64,000 nucleotides of DNA. It comes from Gamarada debralockiae (taxonomy: Eukaryota; Ascomycota; Leotiomycetes; Helotiales; Hyphodiscaceae). The notes below the pieces were generated by a model that made no database searches, was not told where the DNA came from, and saw only the letters and a list, made by a program, of their open reading frames with translations. The position numbers were made by a program, and so were the translations under genes. Every line of letters begins with the position of its first letter. The first letter of the stretch is position 1. Of this stretch, positions 44,874 to 56,583 are shown piece by piece. The stretch covers positions 1 to 64,000 of the forward strand of contig NXFV01000347.1 in NCBI GenBank assembly GCA_002803225.1, written 5' to 3'.

Positions 44874-46110
44874 TTAGCGCTCTGTGATGTATATCTCAGC
44901 AGCAGAGAGAAGAGGCAGACAGTATCTAAATCCCCTCATAGTGTGATCAGCGCCGGTTATCCAGTCGTGAGACGGTTTTGCTCCCGCTGTAGAAACTTTG
45001 AGTCGTTGTTTGAATGAGTCAGGGGCTCTCCCTGTGCCCAATGTGTCCCCGAAGTCCCTGTCTGCGATAATAATTCTTAACAGAGCTTCCAATCTCTCGC
45101 TCCGAGACTGCGCTGCCTTTGATCCTGTCCACCATACACTGGGGGTAGGCAGTTGCTATATCGACCCGATCCCTAGGTATAATGGTTCCCAGCTCCAAGT
45201 CACGAGAAACTTTCCTTCCACTAAGCATTCTGATAGTGTCAAAACAGAGCCCATCAATGGTTAGAATGTCTACGTTCTCAGGAAAAGATAATCCGGCTGG
45301 AATACTTCCGGAGGCGCTGATAAATATCACGCTCGTGACTATTTTCTAACAGGGAAATCGTAAGCATAGATTCCAATTTGGGACCCGCGATGGGAGATTC
45401 TTCTCAATTCCGTGTCTCCTTGGTCGGCTCAGCATTATGCTGAGACTGTCGACACCATCTCCTCTGAATCAAAAGCTTCGTAACTTCCTTGTAGACCAAT
45501 CCAGTGGACCTGGCAGTCAGCCATATATCGATCTCCAGGCGGATCTTTGGCTAAGCTAAGTAATACGAAGATCCGGTCCCGAGGATCCGTAGTCTGCAGT
45601 CCCGCACTTCCATCTAGAACCATGCGCAGAGTGAGATGGTGCTTTTAGGTCCCAGCCCCCTCTGAGCATGAACATGGTTCTTTCCCTTTATCCCATACCA
45701 CAACAATGTGGACGCCGTCCTGGTTCCATGGAGGCTTCATCATGAGTATAATAAGCTTATGAAGGTGCACTCCAGCCAGATGCAGCTTTCCACATCAGAA
45801 ATGTATGTGTTTGGCAACACACCTCTCCTGAAGCACCCAGCAGCGATAAAAATAAGGTCGATCTCATGATTTGTTCTTGGGCGTTCCTTTCCTACAACTC
45901 CGCTTGATTGATGCATATGGCATCAATCCAGATCGTTCTTGCAAACTGCTCGTCATGTAGATGCCGAAGCGTATCTTCAAGGCTCTTGGTCACGTTGAAC
46001 GACATTCCCTCGATTTTTATCGGCACCGTCACCGCTGGATCGCCCATGTATACGAAAGGGTCTCGTAGTCGCCAGAGTTTTCTAGTGACACGACCTTGAG
46101 CCGGTAACAT
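44874..46110 (-). pseudogene. HET (heterokaryon incompatibility) domain gene remnant
   Basis: Minus strand. The first piece (46110-45892) holds the HET-domain signature: PIKIEGMSFNVTKSLEDTLR, RTIWIDAICINQAEL. After a gap without coding sense, a second piece (45623-45435) has LQTTDPRDRIFVLLSLAKDP, the block that follows the HET domain. More pieces lie at 45330-45019 (FPENVDILTIDGLCFDTIRM) and 45092-44874. Between them are frame changes and deletions: the segment usually found between the ICINQ and DPRD blocks is mostly missing. HET genes trigger self/non-self cell death in fungi (family knowledge). This copy is not functional. Confidence 0.75.
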
Positions 46111-46994
46111 ATCTCGTCGCTGGCTGTTCCTGGCTCGAGGATGACTAGACGGATCTCGCGCGTCAGTCCGAAAACGAGGCGGGGCTGTAGGTTAGGTTGA
46201 GTTCATTATGATTATTTTCAGGCTATGAAGGAAATTTTTTTTAAAAAAAAATTAAAAAATTAAAAAATTAATTTTTTTTTTTTTTAATTATTATTATATA
46301 TATCTGTTACAATAGAGGTTTGCTGCCGTTGTAAACTGTCTGTAGCGCGAAAGGAAAAGGTCAAACCGGAACTGACAGGCGTTTGGAGGTCGTTTCGCAT
46401 TAGTCGGAAGCGTAGGCTGAAGAATTATCTAGAATTGTAATGCATAGCAGACATCTTGACTTGAGGTAGAGAAGTGAGGCGAAACAACATGCCCAACTCG
46501 TCGAGATGCTGACTTATCAGATCAGGGTGAAATAGTCGACAAAATGATAGTCAGATAACGTACCAAGGACTGAATATCAGTAACGATACCTTCGTACAAG
46601 TACATGTAAATAGGAAGAACATGGATTCGGGATAATCACCCCCTCTCACCTGAGCACTGTGGAAATCCGTCTTAAATTGCACTTGCAGCTAACTCCATTC
46701 GCAAAGAGAGAAAGGTTATATGTGCAAAGAGCTTATATTCATTAAACAGCTAATCGCTCAAACCAGTCGGCTATCTACACAACCTTTTCCTATCTCAGCT
46801 ACCGCTTTTGCCATATCCATCCCTAACATATCCAGGTACTTCATGCTCGGGTATTATGCTCTTACTACTCAAACATAGGTAAAGCAATGGATGAACGCTA
46901 TGGCTTGAAAAATCCTCAAATCGAATTGTTCGCGTGATTGCGTGATTCAAATTGAATCACTGAAATGAGCTGAACGGCCAATATCCTGGCCTCG
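46111..46994. other. Spacer between the HET remnant and PDS5
   Basis: About 880 bp with the poly-A/T tract (46234-46304). No gene is recognised. Confidence 0.45.
46234..46304. repeat. A/T low-complexity tract, self-complementary
   Basis: The tract runs T8, A9, TTAAAAAATTAAAAAATTAA, T14, then AATTATTATTATATATAT. It is prone to slippage and to hairpin formation. It may be an old poly-A tail or simple sequence. Confidence 0.75.
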
Positions 46995-49900
46995 TCACTC
47001 CGACTCCTCCACATCGTAGATATCACTCGCCTTACTCTTCCCCTTCCCTTTGCCCTTTCCTTTCGCAGCCGGTCTGCTACCAATTGACGCCTTGGCCTTG
47101 ATCTTCGGCATAGCGGGAGATTTTGGCTTCGCCACAAGCGGACTCTTCGCCTTCTGTTTCGCAACCTTCGCCGCTTTCACAACCGGTGTGGTCTTCTTCG
47201 ATGAAGCTGTAGCTGTTCTCGATTTCCGACCGGTGGATCGCGGAGGTGTGGGCTCAACTTCTTCCTTTTCTTCCGCCTCGGGCGTATCTTCATCCATCGG
47301 CTCCGGTTCGGGCTCTGCTTCAGGCTCCGGCTCCTCTTCCTCGACAGGCTGAGGCGTGGCCAACTTTTCCTCCTCGGCATCTTCTTGTTCCTCACCTTCC
47401 TCTTCCTCACCCTCCTCATCCCCAGACTGTTCATCAGAATCTTCATCAACATATTTCCACTTCGCTACACCCTCCATCATCTCCTCTTCATCCTCATCAC
47501 TCTCACGATCCGCATAGCTCTTCCGCGCACTTGTGCCTGTGTAAATTTCGGAGTCAGCAATCGCTCAATAGAGGTGAAAGATTAGAATTAAGCGAGCTTT
47601 ACGGATTTTTCACTAACCTCTCGAGCTTCGTCTAGTAGCCGCCGACGAAGGGACGGGTGTGCTGAGGACTTGTTTCTGCCTCTTGGGCTTGGGTGTTTTC
47701 TTCTCCTTTGCTGCTCTCTCTTTCTTTACGCTCGACGGTCGAGAGGCTTTTAGCTTGGATTCGGATTTGATTTTCTTCGCGAAAGGCTGGCCGTCGGAGT
47801 CGTCTGGCTTGCGCTTCTTCTTTTGCTCGGCTTTCCGAACTACGCCGTTTAGTAGATCATCCATATCCTCCGGCAAGTATTGTTTCTCGGCGATTTCTTG
47901 AGCGACCTGATGGCTGGGCAATGCGGCAAACAGGCCAGTCGGCAATCCCACCTGTGGAAAAATTGGAGTTAGTGATCGCTCAAACAAGATGAAGGATTAG
48001 GGCTGAGCGGGGACTTATGAGTAGAATTCGTGAAAGAAATCGCTCAAACTAGATGAAAGATTGGACCTGAGCGGAATTACGTACCTTTGCAGGCCAAATC
48101 TGCATGCTCCATCCCTTCTTTTCCTCCCATTTGCGGATAACCGCTTGGGCGAGATCGCTCAAAACATACAATCTGTCAGAATCCTTAGCGCTAATACCAT
48201 CTCGAGCTTGCTTCACTCGCTCGGCAAATTTATATATTAGTCCAAGGTTTTCTTCGGATGCAACGCTGGTGACTGTGGATATGGAGTCAGCAATTGTTCA
48301 AAAGGGTTGAATGATTAGAGCTAATCGGATTTCATCAGTTTCCAACTTCAAATATATCCTCTTTGGGGTCGAAGTCTGGAGTAGAACTATCGAATCCAAA
48401 TTTACTCCAAAGAATTGAATGATTATTCGGAGAAATACATACTGTAGTAGAGAATATACTGGGCATGATCCTTCAACTCCACAGGGTCTGTGCTGTAGTC
48501 GGGGTGGTGAGCGAGGAGGGATAGCAGACGAGCAAAGATTGATTCCATAACATGGGATTTCTTCTCGGTAAAGGCCTTTGCGCGAGAGCGGATCCAGGTG
48601 ATGATGGAGTTCTTGAATTCGAGTTCGGGCTCAAAAGCAGTGAGGAAGATGATGGTATAGAAACGGTGTGATAGTTTGCCTTTGACAAGATACTTCTGGA
48701 GTTTCTCGACGAAGCCACGACGTACATTTGCCAGTCTGTCCTGTGCGACGAAGGCGAGGCGGTTGAATTCTGTGGGTGTGAGAATATCGTCGAAAGTCTT
48801 CTTGGTGCAGAGTTTCAACATTGACTGAGCTGCCAGAAGTCGTAAACGAGCCTTATGCGCCTTTGGTGTGTCGTTCTGTTTCGATATTTCTCCCTCTTTG
48901 AGTATCAATGCATTCAAGAGCTTGAAGACTGGCGCAGCGATTTGTTTTGCGGCGTCTGGGTCTTCGGTGCCTCGAAGACGATTCACAAGAACCTTGATTG
49001 CCCAAAGCTTCGCTTGACATTCATCGTCCAGTTCCGAGTCTGATTGCCAAGAAGAGTCCGTATCTTGTGCAGGAGTTCGTACTTTGAGGAGAACTTGGCG
49101 GGTGGTGATTTCTAGAATCTCGTCACTAATTTCATCCGCAAATTTCGCGTCCATTATTGACAGTTGGCTAATAGTTGCAAGCTTCGTCAAGAAATGATCC
49201 TCGCCATACTTCCAATCAGTGGTGGTCTTCTCCAATAGGTCCTTTGTATGCATCTCTTTCCGGTCCGAAGCGGCCATCAAGATTCTCACGGCATACTTAG
49301 CAGCCTTTGGCGGTGTACCGTACAGTGCGAAGTTGATCAGCGTCTGGACGAATTTCCGATCATGAGGAATATCTTGGGGACGATTCTTCGCAAATTCTGC
49401 GCAAGCTCTCAATGTCTCCACGCTGCCTGGGTCGTTGGCTTTCGTTTCAGAAGGGGTGTTCTCTTGTAGGGACTTGCAAAGCTCCTTGACGTTTGATGAA
49501 AATATCTTGGGCATTCTTTGGGATATTTCATGCATGACCTCATGGGCTGTCGCACCAAGACTGTTTTCGTCGCTTCTGGAGAATTGAAGGAGTCCTGGAA
49601 GATGGCTGCGATTGTACACAAGAGACGCGGAGCGGTAGATGATTGGTTCGAAGGTTTCGACAAGACCAGCTGGGGCTCCCGGTGCTGATTGCATACGCTT
49701 TGTGAATTCTTTGATCGCCTTGTGGACGGTCTTGAAGTCGCTATCAGTATCCGTTGCATATCGTAGCAGTTGGTAGCTTCTCCGATCATGCATTTTCGCA
49801 TACTTGTGCAATTCGGCACTCGTACGTAGAGGATCGGGAAAGAACTCGGTGAACCATTTGATAACAGCGTCAAGCTTTGCTTTGATCTCCTTGGCATTTT

Positions 49901-51956
49901 CATCCATCACCCCTCCATTGAACTCTTCGCAGCGTTTAAGGAAAGCGGTCAGAACACTAGCAAAGGTGGATTGACGAGCTTGCATTGCAAAGAATGCTTT
50001 CTTCGATTTTGCATCAAGAGATTTGACAAGGAGCAGAATGCGCTCAACACGAACTTTGTCTGCGTCGAATGGGCCTCCTCCGTTTGTCTGAGTTGCTTGA
50101 GATTCGCCATTAGTGGCCTTCGATCCTTTTGTCTTGGTTGGAGGATAGCTCAAAGGAATCAGTTGCTCAAATAAGACGTGGTCTAGCAGCACGTTGACTT
50201 CCGTGTCATTTGCATAGAAAGCATCACAGATTCTGGAAGGAATCGTACCCAGGGCAGAGATAACGGATTCGTTGCCATCTGCAATCTCGCCCACTGCAAC
50301 CCCCCACATTCTACCGAGTATCGTCATACCTTCAACCCGAACGGCATGCTTTCGATCTCGAGCTCTGTCCGCAAGAGTCGACAATACAGAGCCAGATGTG
50401 CTGACACCACCATTGGGTGCCAGAATTGTCATGATATCGCGAAAGCTGAAGTTTCCGATAGCCTTGACTGCTGCAATTCTGACCTTTTCATCCGCATCGT
50501 TCAACTTCTCTCCAAGTCCCTTAACCAGGGAGTTTCCGTCATCACGACTCAGACCAATGCCACCAGCGGAAGTCGCCAGAATTCGGCCAACAGCGGTGGT
50601 CCATGCTGCCCGGACAAACGCGGATTTATCGTTTTTTCTTCCGATGAAGCTATGGTACACACCAGGATGGGTCTGAGCAAATGATAGAGGTGAGATTGGC
50701 CTGGTGAGAACACTGTCTGAGACGGCAGAGGATGGGTAATCGTCTAATCTCATCGGTGGATAAGCCGCAGGGTCCATTGTAGGGGACGGAGGGGGTCCGG
50801 CAGCTCCAATACCAGAAACGACGTCGCCCAGTGTCTCCGTGGCTATTGATCGTAATTGCACATTCTCGGCGGACAACTGTACCTCCAATTGGGGAATTAC
50901 ATTCTGCAGGACAGATGGTGATGCTCGCCACAGTTCACGTAGCAGTGAATGAGCCTTTCTAAGTTCCTTCAAATCGTGTTCTGTTGGCCCTGATGGTGCA
51001 TCTCCATCTTCAGACTCCATTGCATCACTTGCTCTTCGATGTCCGTTGGACCTGGGAGGCTCAGCGCCACCAGAAACATTCATTATAACGTCGGCAAAAT
51101 ATTGGCTGATGTAACGGCCCATTGGCCCTTCACATGCATTGCAGATCGTTTTGGCCATGTTGTACGCTTCTGGAAACTCCTTTGGCAGTAGGGTAGACTG
51201 CTTGTCGTCGGACTGTGCGTCTCCATTCTTGGTCTTGCCACCGGTCGATGTACGCAAGAATTGGGCCATGATGATATCCACAACCTGGCTAGGAAGATTC
51301 TGATGTTCGTCCACCAGCGCCACCAGAATCTGGGTCATATGATATTCAACATCCTTCGCAATTTGCTCGCCTGTAGAATTCTTCGTAGAACCCGATATGA
51401 TATCGAAAAAGGAGGCGAATAGGTGTAGAGTCAAGGGATCAGAGTTAGGGATGTCCATAAGGAGGATAATGCTCTTGACCTCCGCGAGTGATACCAGGAC
51501 ATATTTGTGTTGCGTATTATATGCATTTGCGGGGTCTGCGAGGGCAGGGAGGATGGTAACGACGAAGAGCGTAAAAATGTCCTGCATTAGGTGTCAGCTT
51601 CATTCTCCCACGCATTGACGTGGCATTCAGACCTTTAGTTGTGAACCAGTAAAGGGCGCATCTGGCGCGCAAATCTTTAAGATGTCTACTAAGCAGCATG
51701 CTGTGAATGCGCGTACTCCTTTGTCTTTGTGGCCGAGGAGATGCTGCCCCGCAAGATCCTTTGCGACCGCCGTCAACGAGTCCTTGTCCGTTTCCTCTTG
51801 CTCCATTTCCCGCAACTCAGTCGACAGCGCATCCAGTCTCTTGAGGAGTTCCCCCGTAGGAATGGGCTTTCCTGCGCGCCACGATAGTGGTTGGTTGAAC
51901 GATAGACCCCTCAGCTGTGGCTCCTCCTGAACCACCGCACTGCGGCGGGGACCCAT
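46995..51956 (-). CDS. PDS5: Sister-chromatid cohesion protein Pds5
   Basis: Minus strand, exons 51956-51633, 51581-48443, 48272-48085, 47951-47618 and 47536-46995, 1508 aa, in phase throughout. Pds5 binds cohesin (Scc1/Rad21, Wapl, Eco1) and regulates its loading and release on chromosomes (family knowledge). The long exon 2 is a HEAT-repeat solenoid: conserved blocks include SLAEVKSIILLMDIPNSDPL, FVRAAWTTAVGRILATSAGG, DADEKVRIAAVKAIGNFSF and FNRLAFVAQDRLANVRRGFV. The C-terminus, in exons 4 and 5, is highly charged with KKKRK, EEEPEPEAEPEPEP and KGKGKGKGKSKAS, as usual for fungal Pds5. Introns 2-4 resemble each other and look like introner-type insertions. Confidence 0.92.
47537..48442 (-). 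repeat. Related hairpin-forming introns of PDS5 (introner-like)
   Basis: Three introns (48442-48273, 48084-47952, 47617-47537) share a unit. On the plus strand it reads roughly GGAGTCAGCAATCGCTCAAA, then AGATGAAAGATTAG, then AGCTGAGCGG. The units are at 48047-48074 and 47977-48010 (two tandem copies in the 133-nt intron), 47552-47600 (one copy), and 48284-48340 plus a more diverged one at 48411-48434 in the 170-nt intron. CGCTCA and TGAGCG flank each of the two best copies, so each unit can fold into a hairpin. I take these as members of one intron family. Confidence 0.6.
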
Positions 51957-53385
51957 CTTGCGCGCTTCAGAGCCGTGGATGTCGAGTTTTTCGACGCTGG
52001 ATATTGCGACTTTTTAATCGCTGACCTGGATTGAAAGATTGATTTGGTGGTGGGTTAGAAGTTGCGCGACTGTGGAGAAGTTCTGGCGCGTCACACAAGC
52101 GCCAAAAAGTCGCGTTGGCTCGAAGCGACACCGAACGGCCGACCTCACTCCATTCACTCAACATCAATCGTCCAGATAGATGTAGTGAGCGGTCTGGAAC
52201 TTGAGAGAAGCACTATGATTAGGAAAAAAATTGTTTTCCTTTTGATCTTTCGGAGCAGTTGATGATCCAAGGAGGACTTATTGGTACGAACAAGGGAAAG
52301 CCTGAGAGCCACATTTCATCAAGGATGAGTTGACTTATCCGTATTATTTGAGCAGCTCTCGAATCTTGTTGCAAGACTATGTTATATCAAATCGGATAAC
52401 AAATATGTTCCGTACCCAATTGCTCTCAAACCAGGGCCATAATACCCTCAAATCTTGAGGTGATTCAGTTATATGCATCCATTGGAAGCTACAACTGAGA
52501 GAGGGTAACAGGAGAAGCACGACCTCTCAGTTCAGTGCGCCTCCGGAAAGCTGGGGATGATACCCTTGTTCTGGCCTGGTTACCGGCAACTACCTCTTCA
52601 CTATGCTCAGCCCTTCATAGACTTCACAGTGCCCGTCTCTGGCGCCTGAACAAATCCTTCAGACGAATCCAGTGATTCTATTCCAGAGAGGCAATAATCA
52701 AGCTTGGAGTACCCTCACGGATAACTTATTCCATATTTCTCCAGCAAGCATTAATCGTGAAGGGCTGTAGCACCTATCCATCAACTCTACTCACGTGACA
52801 GCTAACTCATGCTTTCGTCCTCTCAAAATCTCCATATTGCAAGGGATCAGGTTGTTGAGTTCCACAAGTATTGAAATTGAAGCAAAGATCTCGTACTTGA
52901 AAATTCTACTGTTCTCTGATCGAAGTGAGGTATCAGCCCAGAGAAGTCTCAGAGTCTGAACGTTTGCCTCCTTTGACCCCGATATTCTGACTTTAGGCTC
53001 TTCTGTGAATCGTACCAAACTATTGGCAAATTGAATCTTGAATTTGTGATTTTACAAGATCGTCAAACTAGTCACCGCAAACTCCATCTTTGAGTGCCCG
53101 TTCTGAGAAATTCACTAGTTGTCGTCCCCACGCGTCTCAACCGGTGGTAAACAAAACCACGCCGACTTCACCTTTGTCAACTACAACACCTAAAATTTTC
53201 AACTTTACTACCATAGCATTCGTTTGGTTTTGAAGATATCTCGATACACTTGCAAGGACAACTTCTTCACGCTGAACGTCTTTCGATTATTTCGCGTCAT
53301 CTTTGTCGCCGAATATCAAAACTACCTTGACTCTCGCCCACAAAACAACCTCAACGACAACTCAGCTACGAATCCCGCCAGCAAG
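51957..53385. promoter_or_regulatory. Divergent region between PDS5 and the glycoprotein gene
   Basis: About 1.4 kb between two divergent start codons. No ORF with recognisable content. It should carry both promoters. No repeat or RNA gene is recognised. Confidence 0.45.
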
Positions 53386-55877
53386 ATGAAGTTATACTTG
53401 ATCGCTTCGTCTTTGACACTTGTGATCACTGCAGCAAGCCCTGCTCTTGGTTTGGCTGGACACGCTGATCGCGACGATAAATTGCTCCCTCCAAGTCAAC
53501 AATTCACCGCTGCTACATATTTAGCTGCCGTTGTCGAGGGTCGCGAGTATCCAGACAATGGTTACCCAGGGTATGGTGTCACGACAGCAGCTGTTGAGGA
53601 GTTCACGGTCACCACCGAATGCAGCGAATCCACGGTCACCGTTTCAGCTAGAGGTGTACTGAGCTCCGTCACCTCGATCATCGTCCCTGCTACTTATACC
53701 GGTATTACTTTGTCCGTCCGTCAATCTGCCAGCTCTGCCGAGGGTGTCCTTGCCACCCCTTTCAGCACCTCCACTCTTCTGTCCGTCTCAACACTCGTGA
53801 GTTTAAGCACGTCGATCCTTGAAACAACTATCCTCTCCACAATTGCCGTAGTGCCTATCTCGTAAGTACCTTTCTTATATTCGAACTAATGCGATGTCTT
53901 TATGCATTCAAGCTAACGTTTTTTTTAAAGGACTTTGAGCTTCTCCCCGCCGCCCGAATCAATCGTCCTAGGCTCAGGCAGCTCTGCAGTGGCTTCTTCG
54001 ACCCCTCTTAGCACATCACCCTTTATCGTAATATCCACAAGTCTCAGCACATCTACATTGCTTGCTAGCCCTGAGGTCCCAGTCTCGTCAAGTGCTGCTC
54101 AATCTACCGGCTCCTCCACAGCTGTTGCTAGTTTCTCCATCGTGCCAAGCTCTGAATCGTCTGCCCCAAGCAGCAGCGTCGGCTCTCCAACGGTGGCTTC
54201 AGAAACCTCTTTGTCAATCGCTGGCAGCACCTCAACGATTGCTTCTGGACCAAGTAGCTTGAGTTCCTCATCGGCTCTGTTATCGAGTGCTTCTCAGATC
54301 ACCATCAGCACGCTATCTTCATCTAGGTAAGTTACATTTTTGAATCGCTGAATTATAATGTGTGATTGAACTGACCATTCACAGTACCTCAACAGCTGTC
54401 TCATCAACTACTATTTCGAGTAGTTCCCAGTCCGCCCTTAGTAACTCTTCCTCGTCGAGGTATGTTCCCTCTTCTGAATTACTCAGATACAGTGAACAAT
54501 TGATCTTACCCTCTCTAGCCTTTCGATCGTTTCATCAACCACAGCTCCCGGCAGTTCACAGTCCGCACTTGGTACCGGATCTTCATCCAGGTATGCTCAA
54601 TCTTTTAAATCACTCAAAGTCAATAGCAGATTAAACTGACCCTTTCTAGCGTTCTGAATATCTCTACTGGTTCCCAATCCGCTGTCAGCTCGTCGTCTTT
54701 ATCCAGGTATGTGTATCGCTCAAACACGGTCAACGAATTGATCTAACACCTTGACAGTCCTCCAACTACTGCAGTGTCGGCATCATCATCATCCCTGGGC
54801 ACAAGCACGGAGACTTCGTTCACCACGGCCACGGTCTTCCCGACTACCTTCCTGTCGACCCTGACAACCAGCATCCCAGTCAGCCCACCCTCCCCCTCTG
54901 TACTTAGTGCCTTGAGCTCGACTACTGCTCTGGCAATCTCTACTCCCGTGTCCATCGCCAGCCAATCCTCCAGAACGCCTGTTGCGGTCGTCCCAAGCGC
55001 ATCATTTCTCAACAGCAGCACCACAGTCCTAACACTTGCGCTAACTGAGCAGTCCACACTCACCATTCCCCCATCTCTCTCAACTAAGACAACCACGGCA
55101 TGGGGCATTAGCGTCACCTATACTTTCACCCAACCAGGCCAGCCAATCTTCAGCGTCAGCACATCTACGACCACTCAAAAGGTCTCTTTGGTCGCCTCAT
55201 ACTCTGGCCCTGCAATCGCTACTCCAACTGTCCACGCTTATGGAACCCCTCCTGCTTCTGAGTGTACTTGCGCTGCGCGTGTCACAGTTACCGTCACTCA
55301 GACCTTGATTCAGCAAACCGAGACTGTAGTCCCATACCCACCTACCACCATCAATGGTGTCAGCACTGTTACCGCCAACAGCGGCTTTGAAGGCAAAGGA
55401 ACTGCCGCAACTGCAACAACCTCTTGCGAATCATCCTTCAGTTACCCCGGCTTCATCGGTGTAGCTTCTACTCTGTCCTCCTCTCGAGCTTTCGCCGCCG
55501 CCGGAATCACCGAATCGGAATCAACGACTTGCACTGCCGAATTGCTGACCGAGACCCTCTCCAATGCTCATACCCATTCCATTCCGACTTCATCAAGTCT
55601 GTACAGCCAGCCAGTGGTTCTTCCAACCTCGCTCATTGAGCAGGGCATGACTTTCATCAGCGGCTCTACTCTCTCAATCATTGCTCCGGCTTTGCCTTCC
55701 AACTCAACGGCTGTTGCTAACAAGAGTACTGGTTTGAGCACAGCTGTATATGGCAAGCCTTTCGCTCCTACTTCTATGCCGCAGCTGTTCACTGGTGGTG
55801 CGGAGGGAAGCGGTCAGGGTCATGATTTCAAGATGGCGTTCTTGGTTGGTCTTGGGGCGCTTTTCGTGCTTGTCTAA
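53386..55877 (+). CDS. Ser/Thr-rich secreted cell-surface glycoprotein, probable GPI anchor
   Basis: Exons 53386-53861, 53931-54326, 54385-54459, 54519-54590, 54650-54706 and 54758-55877 give 731 aa. The N-terminus (MKLYLIASSLTLVITAASPA) is a signal peptide. The body is almost entirely Ser, Thr, Ala, Val and Pro with few charges, a likely O-glycosylated stalk, and has a few Cys-containing patches (TTECSES, ECTCAARVTVTVTQT). The C-terminus ends in GQGHDFKMAFLVGLGALFVL, a hydrophobic tail after small residues, as in GPI-anchored fungal wall proteins. The GVTTAAVEEFTVTTECSEST region could be a small folded part. Exons 3-5 (75, 72, 57 nt) are in the same phase, each starts after AG and codes a STSxSSQSAxxSSSSR-like unit. 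Function is unknown (adhesin or wall protein by composition). Confidence 0.75.
54326..54757 (+). repeat. Tandem exon-intron modules within the glycoprotein gene
   Basis: Three short exons (75, 72, 57 nt) and the four introns around them (52-59 nt) look like copies of one module. Each exon holds the GGTTCCCAATCCGC / AGTTCCCAGTCCGCC core and ends in a run of TCx codons before AG|GTATG. Each intron holds a piece such as AATCACTCAAAG or ATCGCTCAAACAC followed by AATTGATCT-like sequence and a CTGACC or TTGAC branch. Confidence 0.6.
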
Positions 55878-56583
55878 ACCTCTACATTCACTCATCATCC
55901 AGCCTCGAGCTTTACATGCTGCGAGAACGGATGATCGCGAGAAAGACTTGAGGGAGGAAAAGAGAGGACGGGCGTCGGGATACATACATTTTCCTTTCCT
56001 GAACATACTTAGAGGCGATCAATCATCAAGTGTTGACCAGTCTTCTTGATTCACAAACATACTTTTGAAAAGCTGGACTCCCCTACACGAATCACGATCG
56101 ACTAATACATCCTTCAACTCCTCAGTCTCTTTTCTTTAACCGGCGATTTCTTCGGATTGGTTGCTGGCTAAGAAAGGGTTTCGGGTCCATGGGCGGCGTA
56201 CACCTTTTTCTTTTCAGTTGTAGAGTAGGATATTCACGCACGCGATTGAATGGAATGGATTGGAGAGGGCAAATCTGCGATTGCAGATAAATGATTCATT
56301 GGTATAGACGCCTTGATCCGCCAGCCTGTTGGCAGATCAGCTGGACCCTTGCTATTCCCATCCTCCGTTCTAGATAGGCCAATTAAGTCAATCCCCATAA
56401 AACCTATTCCCAATTCATGAGACCATCCTTTGCGTACGCCTTCCGAGTCTGATTATCCAGATCCCATCCATATCCCAAGTCCAAGCACCAACGCCCGCAC
56501 AACAAGAAGCAGAAACAAGTGCTCGACACGCTAGCCCCTTTTCCAGCAGCCACCAGACGGATATTGAGAGGGCGCAAGTGCTT
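55878..56583. other. Convergent intergenic region
   Basis: About 700 bp holding the 3' ends of two convergent genes. No other feature is recognised. Confidence 0.45.

Noticed and set aside
45019..45330. Considered as a separate gene
   Set aside because: Its position and order fit the C-terminal part of the HET remnant, so it is folded into that pseudogene.
54743..55117. 124-codon minus-strand Val/Leu-rich frame
   Set aside because: Antisense of the Ser/Thr-rich glycoprotein exon.
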